Origin: Candidatus Kuenenia stuttgartensis
GTDB lineage: Bacteria > Planctomycetota > GCA-002687715 > CAIWVZ01
Assembly: GCA_945860915.1 (NCBI GenBank)
Contig: CAMARR010000004.1
Coordinates: 62,001-126,000 of the forward strand
Reading direction: 5' to 3'
Length of the DNA stretch: 64,000 nt
Below, in pieces: positions 47,928-57,054 of this stretch. The translations under genes and the position numbers were made by a program. The notes beneath the pieces are model-generated. The model searched no databases. It had not been told where the DNA came from and worked only from the letters and a program-made list of their open reading frames with translations. Each line of letters begins with the position of its first letter. Position 1 is the stretch's first letter.

Positions 47928-49343
47928 ATGGACGATCTGAAAAAAGGGCAGCGCCTTCACAAGGTGTTGGCTCAGGCAGGCATTTCGAGCCGCCGCAAGG
48001 CAGAGACACTCATCGCCGAGGGCCGCGTGAAGGTCGACGGCAAGATCGTCACTGAGATGGGGATGGTCGTTGACCCCCACAAACAGGACATCCGATTCGA
48101 CGACGAGAAGATTCGGATGGAGCGCCCGGCCTACTACCTCGTGTACAAGCCCAAGGATGTCCTCTGCACGACAGCGGATGGATGGGGGCGCAAGACCATC
48201 ATCGACATGCTCGGCGACCGCGTTCATGCGCGACTTTTCAGTGTGGGACGTCTCGAGCTCGAATCGGAGGGACTCGTTCTCTTGACGAACGACGGCGACT
48301 TCGCTCAGAGATGTCTGCATCCTCGGCGTGGCCTCGATCGCACCTATTACGTCAAGGTTAGGGGAGCTGTACTTCCCGAGGTCCTCGACAAAGCGCGCGC
48401 GGGTGTCTGGCTATCGGACGGCAAGACCGCACCGATGGAAGTCTCGACACAGCGCATCGGACGCGATGTCTCCACCTTCCGATGCACACTCGTCGAACGG
48501 CAACATCGCGAATTGCGCAGGCTTTGGGCCAAGTTAGGGCATCCCGTCGAGCGCATGGTTTTGGTTTCGATCGGCTCCGTTGGCACACAAGAGCTCAAGA
48601 AGGGCTCATGGCGCCAATTGACGGACGAGGAAGTTCGTGCACTCCGTGACGGCCTGCCGCGCAAGATCCGAGCTGGGAAGATGGCGCGGGGAAGCAAGTC
48701 GATGCCGCGCGACGAGTCAGAGGGCGATGTTCCGCCAGCTCCCACGTCCGACTGGGGAGACGACGATGTCGTCGACTCGCGGCCTAGGGCTCCGCGAACT
48801 TCATCCCGGCCGTCAGGTGGAGGCACAGGTCCTCGACGTAGCTCACCTCGCACGGATTCGCGTGCACCGACGTCAGGAACGCGTTCGCCCCGTCCGGCCC
48901 GTGGATTTGGAGATGACCGAAGTGATCGAGGCCCGGGACGCGGTCGCGACGTTGGATCAGATCGTGGCCCGGCACACAGGCCCGGACGTGACCCTGGATA
49001 CAACGCCGGGCCTCCGACACCGAGAGTCCCGGGACGAGCCATGGATCGTTCCCCATCACGCAGCCCGAGCCGTGGACCGGGTGCAGGCTTGCGCCGCGGC
49101 CCCTCGCGAGGCGACGACCGAGGGCGGGGAAGCGATGCGCCGCCCATGCGCGGCGCCCCTGCACGAGGATTCTCATCACGCCCCGCACCGCGGGGCGAGG
49201 GCCGACCGACTCGTAGCGGACCAGGTGCGCGGCCTGCTCCGCGAGGTGAAGGCCGTCCAACGCGTAGTGCGCCGAGTGCGCGACCTGCGCGTGGGGGCAG
49301 TGCGCGTGGCGCGAGTCGTCCGCGTCGTGGTGAAGGTCGCTAG
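47928..49343 (+). CDS. RluB/RsuA-family pseudouridine synthase with Arg/Gly/Ser/Pro tail
   Basis: This protein has an S4 RNA-binding domain (about 7-55, LHKVLAQAGISSRRKAETLI) and a pseudouridine synthase domain (about 65-240). The catalytic block, normally GRLDxxxxGLLLLTNDG with Asp as nucleophile, reads VGRLELESEGLVLLTNDG here, with Glu110 at the catalytic position. The last 225 residues are a long disordered tail rich in Arg, Gly, Ser and Pro, with repeated GEGRPTRS and ARPAPRG units. It resembles the RNA-binding tails of other bacterial proteins. Target and activity are uncertain. Confidence 0.85.
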   Translation: MDDLKKGQRLHKVLAQAGISSRRKAETLIAEGRVKVDGKIVTEMGMVVDPHKQDIRFDDEKIRMERPAYYLVYKPKDVLCTTADGWGRKTIIDMLGDRVHARLFSVGRLELESEGLVLLTNDGDFAQRCLHPRRGLDRTYYVKVRGAVLPEVLDKARAGVWLSDGKTAPMEVSTQRIGRDVSTFRCTLVERQHRELRRLWAKLGHPVERMVLVSIGSVGTQELKKGSWRQLTDEEVRALRDGLPRKIRAGKMARGSKSMPRDESEGDVPPAPTSDWGDDDVVDSRPRAPRTSSRPSGGGTGPRRSSPRTDSRAPTSGTRSPRPARGFGDDRSDRGPGRGRDVGSDRGPAHRPGRDPGYNAGPPTPRVPGRAMDRSPSRSPSRGPGAGLRRGPSRGDDRGRGSDAPPMRGAPARGFSSRPAPRGEGRPTRSGPGARPAPRGEGRPTRSAPSARPARGGSARGASRPRRGEGR

Positions 49344-49350
49344 GTTCCGG

Positions 49351-50628
49351 TCAGCGACGTTGTGGCGTGCGCGGGGCCGCCCCGTTCCGACGATCGGACG
49401 GCGCGGCTTCACCATTTGCGGCCGCGTTCGACTCTTCAACCTCATCACGCGAGCGGAATCTCGGGCGGAAGTCGAGGTCGATTGCTTCAGTCAGGATTGG
49501 AATGAAGATTCCGTTCTCCCGGCGCACAATCCAACGACGCGTTTTCTCGGAGTGAGGACTATCCTCACCACCGATTTCTGCTGTCACCCAAATCGAAAAC
49601 ACTCGTGAAGTAATAGACATTGTGGCGCGCGCTTCATTCCACACGCGCGAGACCATCGTCGGTAACTTCTGAAGGTCCTCGAGCTTCTCGAAAACGGCAC
49701 CGCCGTTTCGATTCTCGGGCTCAGCCTCCGTAGTGCCTTGCTGCCGCGCCCGTCGTTCGCGTTCTTCCGTAAGTTCCTTGCGCTTTTCTTCGGACTGGTC
49801 TTCTCTCGCTCGGAAGATGTCTGAGCCGACGCCCCAATCCTCGCGGCGGAAAATGCCACGTAGCACTGCTTCGGGGGCGGTATTTACGTTCACTTGAAGA
49901 TCGGTGTGGATCGACACGAAGCGGGTCAGGCCCGGAACAACCGTGGGGTTTCCGGCAGTATCCGAAACAACCCGATCGTAGAGCAGGCCGTCCGGAAGAT
50001 CTGGTATGAGGGCCAAATCGCCGACACTCATGAGGTGCATGTCGGACTTGGTTGGAGCGCGCGGCGTCGGGCCGGCAACCTCGTCTTTGCGACGCCGCAT
50101 GAAATTCCAAATGGCGTTCGCGTAGTTTTCGGCGTCTCCGGAAGACACGTCATATGGTGTGCCTTCGCGAAACCAATCAATTACTGCCGTGAGTCCGTCT
50201 TTGCGCCTGCGTTGAGCCGCTTCGTTCTCGACGACGAGAAGGCCGAGTGGCCACTTGCGCTCTTCGTCCTCGATTTCTATACGCAGACGAACATCGGGAT
50301 CGGTACTTGGTGCACCCTCGTCACGTGGTGCCGCGAGCACGTCCTCGGGGATCTTGCACCAGCCCTCCTGAAGGCTATCGATGTCCGTTTCAAGCAGGTC
50401 TTGGTTGAGGTGCGCCTTCGCAACTTCCAGTCCGCCCTGTACGGCCCACTCAAGTCGGAGGTTGTCGATCGAGTTCCGGGAGGCGTCGTGCTCAAGTCGG
50501 GAGACCTGCGTTGCGTCGGTAACTAGCACGATCATAAGCAGAATTACCATGAGTCCAAGAAGCAACATCGATCCGCGCTCATGTCGGCGGCGAAAGGGTC
50601 GATGAGATTTAGGATTTGGACTCGACAT
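49351..50628 (-). CDS. General secretion pathway protein K-like minor pseudopilin
   Basis: This 425-residue protein has a short basic leader (RRRHERGSM) and one membrane helix at about 20-38 (LLLGLMVILLMIVLV), as in pseudopilins. A long GspK-type body follows (WAVQGGLEVAKAHLN, then LQVNVNTAPEAVLRG, the family ININTA region, near 255-265). GspK starts pseudopilus assembly in type II secretion. The C-terminal region is Arg/Glu-rich and ends in an Ala/Pro tail. It is coupled to the secretin gene upstream; other gsp genes are not in the window. Confidence 0.85.
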   Translation of the reverse strand: MSSPNPKSHRPFRRRHERGSMLLLGLMVILLMIVLVTDATQVSRLEHDASRNSIDNLRLEWAVQGGLEVAKAHLNQDLLETDIDSLQEGWCKIPEDVLAAPRDEGAPSTDPDVRLRIEIEDEERKWPLGLLVVENEAAQRRRKDGLTAVIDWFREGTPYDVSSGDAENYANAIWNFMRRRKDEVAGPTPRAPTKSDMHLMSVGDLALIPDLPDGLLYDRVVSDTAGNPTVVPGLTRFVSIHTDLQVNVNTAPEAVLRGIFRREDWGVGSDIFRAREDQSEEKRKELTEERERRARQQGTTEAEPENRNGGAVFEKLEDLQKLPTMVSRVWNEARATMSITSRVFSIWVTAEIGGEDSPHSEKTRRWIVRRENGIFIPILTEAIDLDFRPRFRSRDEVEESNAAANGEAAPSDRRNGAAPRTPQRR

Positions 50629-50670
50629 GCGACGCTCGACGGCAGTAGCCTTCAGATTATTCCCACACGG

Positions 50671-51933
50671 TCATTTCCCGTCATCTGGGCGGGAATCGGT
50701 AGGCGGCAGGATAACCCCAAGGCCGGTTTCGCCAGACGGCGTGATCAGCCGCGGGCGGATAAAGAAAAGGAGGTTCGTTCGGGAATCCTGAGTGTGAGTT
50801 GATGAGAAGAGCAGGTTCAAGATCGGGATTTCGCCGAGAATCGGCACGCGATCGGTCGCGTCCGCTTTCGAAGTGGTGAAAAGGCCGCCGAGCACCACGG
50901 CGGACCCATTGCGAACATCAACGTGGGTGGTCGCTTCTCGGACCGCTGTAATGGGGCTCGAAATGACAAGGGTCGGCGTCTGGAGGGTTGTGACCCCAGT
51001 GAGGCTTTCGACCTTGGCCTTGACCGCGAGGCGCACGATGTCCTTGCTGATTAGCCGTGGAACGACGACGAAACTGATGCCGATCTTCTTGAATTTGGTC
51101 GTGATGGTGATGCTGGTGCCCACGACGTTCTGTTCGAAGAGCGGAATCTCCTCGCCGGCGTTGAATTCTGCTCGATGTCCGTTGAGGACCGCGATGCGCG
51201 GTGCGCTCAATACGTCTGCTTTTGTCAACGACTTGATCGCTTGCAGGAAAAGGTCGAATTGCAAGCCGTTTGAAATGGTGCCGAGTTCGAGCAGCAGCGG
51301 CGCCGACGAATTCGCGGCGGCTCCTGGGATAACCGGAATCCCTGGTTCAATGCGTCCTCGATCAAAGAAGCCGCCATTCGAAACGAGCGGCGCATTCGGA
51401 TTCGCAGGGTTGTATGGCTGATTCCGGTTCAGGAGGTAAGAGTCGATTCCGAATCCGAATTCATCTGTTTCGCGAACTTCGACGATGCGCGCCTCGACCT
51501 CGAACTGGGGAATGCTAGTCCCGATGAAGTCAATTAGCTCTGTGGCCTTCTCAACGGATTCGCGCGTACCGGTGAGCAGCAGGCCTTCGTTGGTTATGGA
51601 TCCTGCCGAGCCGACGGCCAGCAGATCTTGAGTCATTCCTGGTTGAACCGAGTGATGGGCGAGTGCCGTGATGGCTGGATGGCCCTTGAGCAGATTGAGC
51701 AGGTTGGTCGCTTGTTGAGGTTCAAACCAAAGGACCTTGGAGATGGTCCCATCCTTGTTCTCAAGTTCAGGCGGTTTCCAGGCCGGTGCTTCAGGCGCTA
51801 GCTGGAATTCTGGTCGATCTTGACGGGTGAGCGATACGGGCTCAGAGAAATACGCGCGAGAGAAGTCGCTTAGATCGTGACTGCAACTCGCGAGCAGGAG
51901 GGCGAGACACAGGCCGAGGGAGAAGCGGCTCAC
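50671..51933 (-). CDS. Short GspD/PilQ-type secretin lipoprotein
   Basis: Secretins form ring channels in the outer membrane for type II secretion or pili. This 420-residue protein has a lipoprotein signal with lipobox LLASC (Cys17) and one N-type domain (about 110-145). A secretin core begins near 150 (EVEARIVEVRETDEFGFG) and ends with the signature GGLFTTSKADATDRVPILGEIPILNLLF. It is short compared with GspD, which has several N domains. It lies directly upstream of the GspK-like gene and 1 nt after a small exported protein. Confidence 0.9.
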   Translation of the reverse strand: MSRFSLGLCLALLLASCSHDLSDFSRAYFSEPVSLTRQDRPEFQLAPEAPAWKPPELENKDGTISKVLWFEPQQATNLLNLLKGHPAITALAHHSVQPGMTQDLLAVGSAGSITNEGLLLTGTRESVEKATELIDFIGTSIPQFEVEARIVEVRETDEFGFGIDSYLLNRNQPYNPANPNAPLVSNGGFFDRGRIEPGIPVIPGAAANSSAPLLLELGTISNGLQFDLFLQAIKSLTKADVLSAPRIAVLNGHRAEFNAGEEIPLFEQNVVGTSITITTKFKKIGISFVVVPRLISKDIVRLAVKAKVESLTGVTTLQTPTLVISSPITAVREATTHVDVRNGSAVVLGGLFTTSKADATDRVPILGEIPILNLLFSSTHTQDSRTNLLFFIRPRLITPSGETGLGVILPPTDSRPDDGK

Positions 51934-51934
51934 G

Positions 51935-52357
51935 TCAGTTCAGTGCGAGGTTGGCGAGAACATCCGATGTGATGTCGGGCAACGTCTCGTTGTCGGCCTT
52001 GATCGCGCCAGTTTCGGCGACGATGTCAAACCCGCCATGGGTTGATGCCTTAGTGACGGCAGCCTTGAAACGATCCGATGCGCCCTTTGCGAGGAGGCAA
52101 TACTCCGCGGTGTTTGGCGAGAGCTTGCGACGAACGATCGTCTTCCACTCTGGCGTTGCGTCAAAAATGGTGCGCGAGACGAGGGTCGCAGGCTTCCGCC
52201 AACTGCGTCCATCCGCAGCGCCGGTCGGAAGGTAGACGCGCCCGGAATTAATCACTTTGACGCGCACGGGCGTGTCATCGTTCGCAACCGCGGCTAAGCC
52301 CGTGCCAAGCACGACCAAGAGCGCGAGGAATGCAGTGATGCGGGGCATGCGAGTCAT
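51935..52357 (-). CDS. Small exported protein in the secretin cluster
   Basis: This 140-residue protein has a Sec-type signal peptide (RITAFLALLVVLGTGLAAVAND). The mature part is about 115 residues with no cysteine motif except one Cys and no family I recognise (VRVKVINSGRVYLP, then WKTIVRRKLSPNTAEYCLLAKG). It sits 1 nt before the secretin gene on the same strand, so it is likely a periplasmic partner or accessory of that channel. Confidence 0.6.
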   Translation of the reverse strand: MTRMPRITAFLALLVVLGTGLAAVANDDTPVRVKVINSGRVYLPTGAADGRSWRKPATLVSRTIFDATPEWKTIVRRKLSPNTAEYCLLAKGASDRFKAAVTKASTHGGFDIVAETGAIKADNETLPDITSDVLANLALN

Positions 52358-52407
52358 TCGTGGCTTATGGTAGGGGGCGGAGTAGCACGGTCAAGAAAAA
52401 AAATAGA

Positions 52408-53370
52408 TCAAGAACCGATCGTGCTGTCGGCAGTCCATTTCGACAGCCGATTTCCGCCGAAACGTCGAGATTGTTCAAGCGCTGACTCCGCATTCGCCAT
52501 GAGGTCCTCTGGGGCCGGGGTGGCGTCGGCGGAGAAACTAGCGATTCCGGCCGACATGGTGACGGTGCCGACGGACGAAGGAGTTGTGAGTCCTCGCTTC
52601 TCGATTGTGCCCATAACACGGCTTGCCATGACCGACGCGCCATTCGAGTCGGTGTGGGGTAGAACGAGGAGGAATGCATCGCCCTCGCCGCGTCCGAGGT
52701 GGTCAATGTCGCGGGACTCGCAAAGCAGGACACCCGCGACTTCGGTCAGAAGTCGTTTTCGGGACGCGTCGTCGGCGATCGCCTGACCGTCGAAACCTAG
52801 CGCCACAACGCTCAACGGAGTTCCGAATCGCCGGGCGCGCTTGATCTCCTCGGCGAGCTTGATTGAGGTGTACGCAGTATTCCAAAGTCCTGTCACAGCA
52901 TCGGTAATGTGTTTCAGGACCGGATTCTCGCCTCGATTGCCGACCGCGATGTCATGCACCAACGACGGGGCCACTCGTGGGGCCGCGACCGCGATTCGTC
53001 CTTCAGCCTCGAGACGCTGCACGGCCGCGACCATCTCTTCGGCGGTGAACGGCCTGATCAAAGCTCGGATGCCTGCTTCATCGGCCCGCATCCTGCCGTA
53101 GTTGTCGTCAGTATCGAGGAACACCAACGCGCGGGTCGATTGAGTGCGGCGGTCGCCGGAGAGGCGGCTTGCGGTTTCGATCCCGTTGCCATCGGGAAGG
53201 AAGCCTTCTGCAACAAGCACGGCGGCTCCAATCTTCGCTACATGATCCAGCGCAGTCTTGCCTCCTTGGGCGCGCACGACGCGGTATCCAGCGGCCTCGA
53301 AAGCCTCAGCATTCCGTTCGAGGCGGCCGCGGTCGTGGTCAGCGAGGACGAGGGTGGTGGGTTGGGTCAT
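52408..53370 (-). CDS. Receiver-GGDEF protein with degenerate motifs
   Basis: This 320-residue protein has a receiver domain (1-120) and a GGDEF domain (155-315). In the receiver, acidic residues are present (LADHD), but the phosphorylated Asp is Glu55 (VLVAEGFLPDG) and the conserved Lys is Arg106 (RPF). The GGDEF loop reads EGDAF at 229-233, and the first metal-binding Asp region is ALGFDGQ. Cyclic-di-GMP synthesis is therefore unlikely. It may sense or bind ligands or partners. It lies at the upstream end of the secretin cluster but 50 nt away from it, so it may be separate. Confidence 0.85.
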   Translation of the reverse strand: MTQPTTLVLADHDRGRLERNAEAFEAAGYRVVRAQGGKTALDHVAKIGAAVLVAEGFLPDGNGIETASRLSGDRRTQSTRALVFLDTDDNYGRMRADEAGIRALIRPFTAEEMVAAVQRLEAEGRIAVAAPRVAPSLVHDIAVGNRGENPVLKHITDAVTGLWNTAYTSIKLAEEIKRARRFGTPLSVVALGFDGQAIADDASRKRLLTEVAGVLLCESRDIDHLGRGEGDAFLLVLPHTDSNGASVMASRVMGTIEKRGLTTPSSVGTVTMSAGIASFSADATPAPEDLMANAESALEQSRRFGGNRLSKWTADSTIGS

Positions 53371-53500
53371 GTCGGTACGGCTCGGGCGATGGGGACGGCC
53401 CTATCTTGCTCGATCCGGGGGACATTTTCGACCTTTAAGGTCTTGGACCCGAGGGGTTTCGGGTGAAATCGCGTCCGGTGACGATAATAGGGGCAAGGTT

Positions 53501-54037
53501 ATGGGCCCATCCACCCCAGATTTCCCACGATTCGCCGCACCCACTCCCGAAATGGTCGCGGCAAGGGTTGGGATCTACGCGCGCTGGCCTTTCTGCGAAG
53601 GGCGCCAAGGTGGGGACCGCCGTGCCGGACCCACCAAGATGATCTCCAAATGGAATCTCATGGGTGTCCGGGCCCGGGGACGGCGTCGAGGTGAGGACCG
53701 CAACATCTATGTTGACCGATATCAATCGAGCGACCTTGTCGTGGTCGTTGCAATCCTCATCCTCAATATCCTCGATGCCTGGCTGACCTTGATTTACCTC
53801 GGCTACGGAGGCACAGAGGCCAACCCAGTCGCCAAGGCGCTCCTCGACGCAGGAACCGGCCCATTTGTCGGCGCCAAGTCACTCGCAGTTGGTGCGTGCT
53901 TGCTCTTCTTGGTGCTCCATAAGAAGTTCAAGGTCGTTCGTCCGGCGCTCCATGTCATCGCAGGGTTCTACGGGGCGCTGTTGGTCTACCACCTGTACTT
54001 GCAGGCCTCGGCACTCATCGGAGGCAATGTCGTCTAG
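53501..54037 (+). CDS. DUF5658 membrane protein
   Basis: This protein of about 178 residues has a basic N-terminal half (GRQGGDRRAGPTKM, GRRRGEDRN, YVDRYQSSD) followed by three hydrophobic segments (about 80-98, 122-140, 148-172). The sequence between them, NILDAWLTLIYLGYGGTEANP, fits the DUF5658 family, whose function is unknown. The basic leader with DRR and YVDRY is usual for the family, so a start at 53501 (GGGGCAAGG upstream) is better than the ATG at 53639. Frames further upstream are antisense to the receiver gene. Confidence 0.75.
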   Translation: MGPSTPDFPRFAAPTPEMVAARVGIYARWPFCEGRQGGDRRAGPTKMISKWNLMGVRARGRRRGEDRNIYVDRYQSSDLVVVVAILILNILDAWLTLIYLGYGGTEANPVAKALLDAGTGPFVGAKSLAVGACLLFLVLHKKFKVVRPALHVIAGFYGALLVYHLYLQASALIGGNVV

Positions 54038-54097
54038 GGGGCGGGAAGCTCGATTACCGAGTGACAGACTCGTCGCACGAAGTACGATGCTGCCGGA

Positions 54098-56764
54098 ATG
54101 GCCTCACAACTCCGACTGATCGACGCTGATGGCAATGAGAGAGCTCGCCTTCGCGAAGCGGCCGTTGTCATCGGCCGTGACGGCTCGTGCGACATCGTGC
54201 TTTCGAATCCCGACGTCGCCCTCGTGCATGTACGGCTCGCGCCCCTCGACGGCGAGCGGTATCGCCTGATCGACCTGGCAGGTCAGGGCGTGACAGTTAA
54301 CGGCAAGTCGGCGTCGCAGGCTGCTGTTGGCGATGGGGACACATTCGCAATCGTGGGGTCTGTGTTCCGAATCGAACATACCACGTCGATCCTCTCGGAT
54401 GGGATCATGGGAGCCCGATCTAGGGCTTCTGCGCGGCCTTCGTTGCCGGTTGTTTCTCAACGCGATGCCGATGTGTTGCCCGACCGATTGGCTCCTCAGG
54501 TACCGGCGTGTCCGGTGCCTGCTCTCGCTCGCGCAAGTTTCGAAAGTCCATCGAAATCGAACGCTGCGCCCAGGCCCACAAATTCAGCGAGATTGAGGCC
54601 CGGATTCATTGCGTTGGCGCTCGGCATTGGGCTCCTTGCCATCGCGTTCGCATGGATCAACTCGTCCAAGCAACCAACGACATCTTCCGGCACCCAGAAG
54701 TTGCGCCAGTCCGCTGATACTGCACGGGTCCTAGACGCTGAAACGGCATTCGGTCGACTTTTGACCAATGTTGAAGAGAACGGTATTCGAGAATTGCTCC
54801 CAACCGTTGAGGCCTGGGCCGCAGCGTTCGGCGATGTCGTTGACGAATCAGAAATCCCTGATCGCGTTCGGCAACTTGAGGCAGCAGACCGAAAGGTGGC
54901 GAGCGAGTTCCTGCGCTCGGTGAAACCACGCATTGACGCACTTCTTGAACTGAAGAGTTATGACGATGCGGGGAAGGCGGTCGCACAAGCGCTCACGTCA
55001 ACACGTGCTCGGGGCGATGCTCGGGCGACACTTGAGGCGCTAGGGCGACGCGCTGAATTCGGGGTGGGTCATGCAATCGAAGGGCTGCAACTACCTGAAC
55101 TTTCAAGCCGACCTCGCGAGGCCCTAGGTACCGTCCCGGCGAATGCGGAATCCCGAATATCAGGCGAGAATCCCGGCTCGACCTCAATGCCCACGCTGTC
55201 GCCAACGGAATTGGTGGAGCAGGCGTCGCAGGCCGTTGCTCGAGCCGATTTCGAAGAAGCGGAAACGCGCTTTAACCTTGCGGCAGCTTCCGGAGGCGCG
55301 TTTGAAGCATTCCGATTTAAGGCTGCGACGTGCCGATCCGCAGCGCTTGCCAAGACCGCGGTGATTGCGCGCTTGTCTGCGCGCCGACCGATCAAGATCG
55401 CGATGGCGGATGGTGCGAGCGGCAGCGTGATCGATGCCAATTCGAGTCAGATCGCGATTGAGATCGCCACGGGGGCGCAGGTCGTGCTGCCGTGGGATCG
55501 TCTGCCACCTTCTGCGGTTGCGTCGCTCGCGCGCGGAATCGACGTGGCGTCGAAGGATTGGCCGAATCTTGCGTCATGGCTTGTCTTGATTGGTGAGAAC
55601 GACACAGCTTTGCTCTTGCTGGCGAGATACTGCGCTGCCGACCCTCTTCGGCTCGTTGAGTCCGCGCCTCTCATCGCCGAGGGACGACGGATCCCGCTTC
55701 CAGCCGGAGGGTTCACTCTTGTCGACGGCGTCTTCAAGTCTGCGGAGGAGCGGGTCGCCAGGGCGGATGCCGAGCGGTTTACGCTCCTGCGCAAACGCCT
55801 AGTGGCGGCCGGCCCGACGGGATGGCAGGCGGTAGCGGACGAGATGAGGGCGCTTCTTCCCGACGGCAGGGCCGAACTTGACGCGGGCCTTAAGGAGCGT
55901 GCGTTGGCCCTTCGGCCGAAGTTCGAGTCTGCGCTTGGTCTCACGGCGCGTGCCAAAGAAGCCACGCGAGCGAAGTTGTTTACCGAGCTGGAGGAACGAA
56001 GGAAGCAGGCGATGAGCCTGATCGATGACACGAGGCGCTATCCCTATCCCTATCTGCCGGCCTCAGAGCAGTCGAAAGTGCAGGGCGAAGTCGACGACCT
56101 AGTGCAACGCGTGCGGGACCTCTGGGAAACGCCGGCTTCTGCGGGACTGGCTCAGGCGGCATCCAAGCTCGCAGTAACCGTTGAATGGCGCGAATTGTTG
56201 GGTGTTGCGCTCGCGGTCGGGGCGTCTATCGCTTCTCCCGAAGATGTGCTGCTCGAATGGGATCGAAAGACTGCTCTACGCACCTACACGGGCGATTCGG
56301 GTGCTAAGGAGCTTCTCGATCATGCTGCCGATGTAGATAAGTACAACGCGTCGTTGACGAAGGTCATATTGAAGGAAGAGCGTGATTGCCATAACGCGGT
56401 CAACACCTATCGCGTCATGATGGGAAGGCGCGCCGTGATGATCGATGAACGACTGGTTCTCGCGGCCCGGGGGCATTCAGACGAAATGGTTGCGCTTAAG
56501 TACTTTGCCCACGACTCGCCGGTGAAGGAGCGCAAATCTCCGTCAGATCGCGCTCGGCTTGCGGGGTGGGGCGGCGGCGTCTCAGAAAACATCGCAGCCG
56601 GAATGCAATCGGGCGAAGAGGCAGTCCGCGGGTGGATTCACTCTTCAGGGCACCACCGCAATCTGCTCGGCGCGGGCCATACGCATCTCGGATGCGGCTG
56701 CAACACCCAAGGGTGGACGTGGACTCAGAATTTCGGCAAGGGCTCAGCCCGTCCGAAGCGCTAG
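54098..56764 (+). CDS. FHA-CAP fusion protein
   Basis: This 888-residue protein joins an N-terminal FHA domain (about 5-97, with VIGRDGSCDIVLSNPD and GVTVNGKSAS) to a membrane helix (about 169-188). A long helical region follows (about 210-740) with TPR-like units such as VEQASQAVARADFEEAETRF. The C-terminal CAP/SCP domain (about 770-880) has LAARGHSDEMVALKYFAHDSP, GGGVSENIA and GWIHSSGHHRNLL. The FHA part should lie in the cytoplasm and the CAP part outside. CAP domains of bacteria are secreted and of mixed function. I know of no standard name for this combination. Confidence 0.85.
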   Translation: MASQLRLIDADGNERARLREAAVVIGRDGSCDIVLSNPDVALVHVRLAPLDGERYRLIDLAGQGVTVNGKSASQAAVGDGDTFAIVGSVFRIEHTTSILSDGIMGARSRASARPSLPVVSQRDADVLPDRLAPQVPACPVPALARASFESPSKSNAAPRPTNSARLRPGFIALALGIGLLAIAFAWINSSKQPTTSSGTQKLRQSADTARVLDAETAFGRLLTNVEENGIRELLPTVEAWAAAFGDVVDESEIPDRVRQLEAADRKVASEFLRSVKPRIDALLELKSYDDAGKAVAQALTSTRARGDARATLEALGRRAEFGVGHAIEGLQLPELSSRPREALGTVPANAESRISGENPGSTSMPTLSPTELVEQASQAVARADFEEAETRFNLAAASGGAFEAFRFKAATCRSAALAKTAVIARLSARRPIKIAMADGASGSVIDANSSQIAIEIATGAQVVLPWDRLPPSAVASLARGIDVASKDWPNLASWLVLIGENDTALLLLARYCAADPLRLVESAPLIAEGRRIPLPAGGFTLVDGVFKSAEERVARADAERFTLLRKRLVAAGPTGWQAVADEMRALLPDGRAELDAGLKERALALRPKFESALGLTARAKEATRAKLFTELEERRKQAMSLIDDTRRYPYPYLPASEQSKVQGEVDDLVQRVRDLWETPASAGLAQAASKLAVTVEWRELLGVALAVGASIASPEDVLLEWDRKTALRTYTGDSGAKELLDHAADVDKYNASLTKVILKEERDCHNAVNTYRVMMGRRAVMIDERLVLAARGHSDEMVALKYFAHDSPVKERKSPSDRARLAGWGGGVSENIAAGMQSGEEAVRGWIHSSGHHRNLLGAGHTHLGCGCNTQGWTWTQNFGKGSARPKR

Positions 56765-56936
56765 GTCCCCCAGAATCAGCCGAGATTCACCCATCGATCT
56801 TGCGAACAGCCCGCATCAGGAGGCCTCAAGCGCGTCTTCGGCGTATTCCCGATCGAAATCATGTGGAAAAGATGTGCGCAAACGCCACATTGCGGCGTAA
56901 GTCGGAAAAAACAGAAAACAATTTTCCAGATAAGAC

Positions 56937-56966
56937 TTGCACGTTGTTGTCCCGCCGGTGTAACCT
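56937..56966 (+). promoter_or_regulatory. Possible sigma-70-type promoter upstream of the riboswitch
   Basis: TTGCAC at 56937-56942 and TAACCT at 56961-56966 are separated by 18 nt and lie about 90 nt before the riboswitch core. AT-rich sequence (GGAAAAAACAGAAAACAATTTTCC) precedes it, which would suit an UP element. The match to consensus is moderate and no start site is known. Confidence 0.35.
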
Positions 56967-57054
56967 TCCGTCGTTGAGGTTGTTGCGGCGAAAGCCGAGG
57001 CAGTTGAAACCCGCGGAGAAATCCGTGGTTTACAGGTAGGTTCGCGCGGCGCTG

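Noticed and set aside
48637-49608. 323-codon frame overlapping the RluB-like tail
   Set aside because: It lies in another frame of the repeat-rich Arg/Gly/Pro tail and continues into the convergent gspK-like gene; it shows no domain of its own.
53258-53500. Upstream extension of the DUF5658 frame
   Set aside because: It is antisense to the receiver-GGDEF gene and reads as Arg/Ser/Trp-rich noise.
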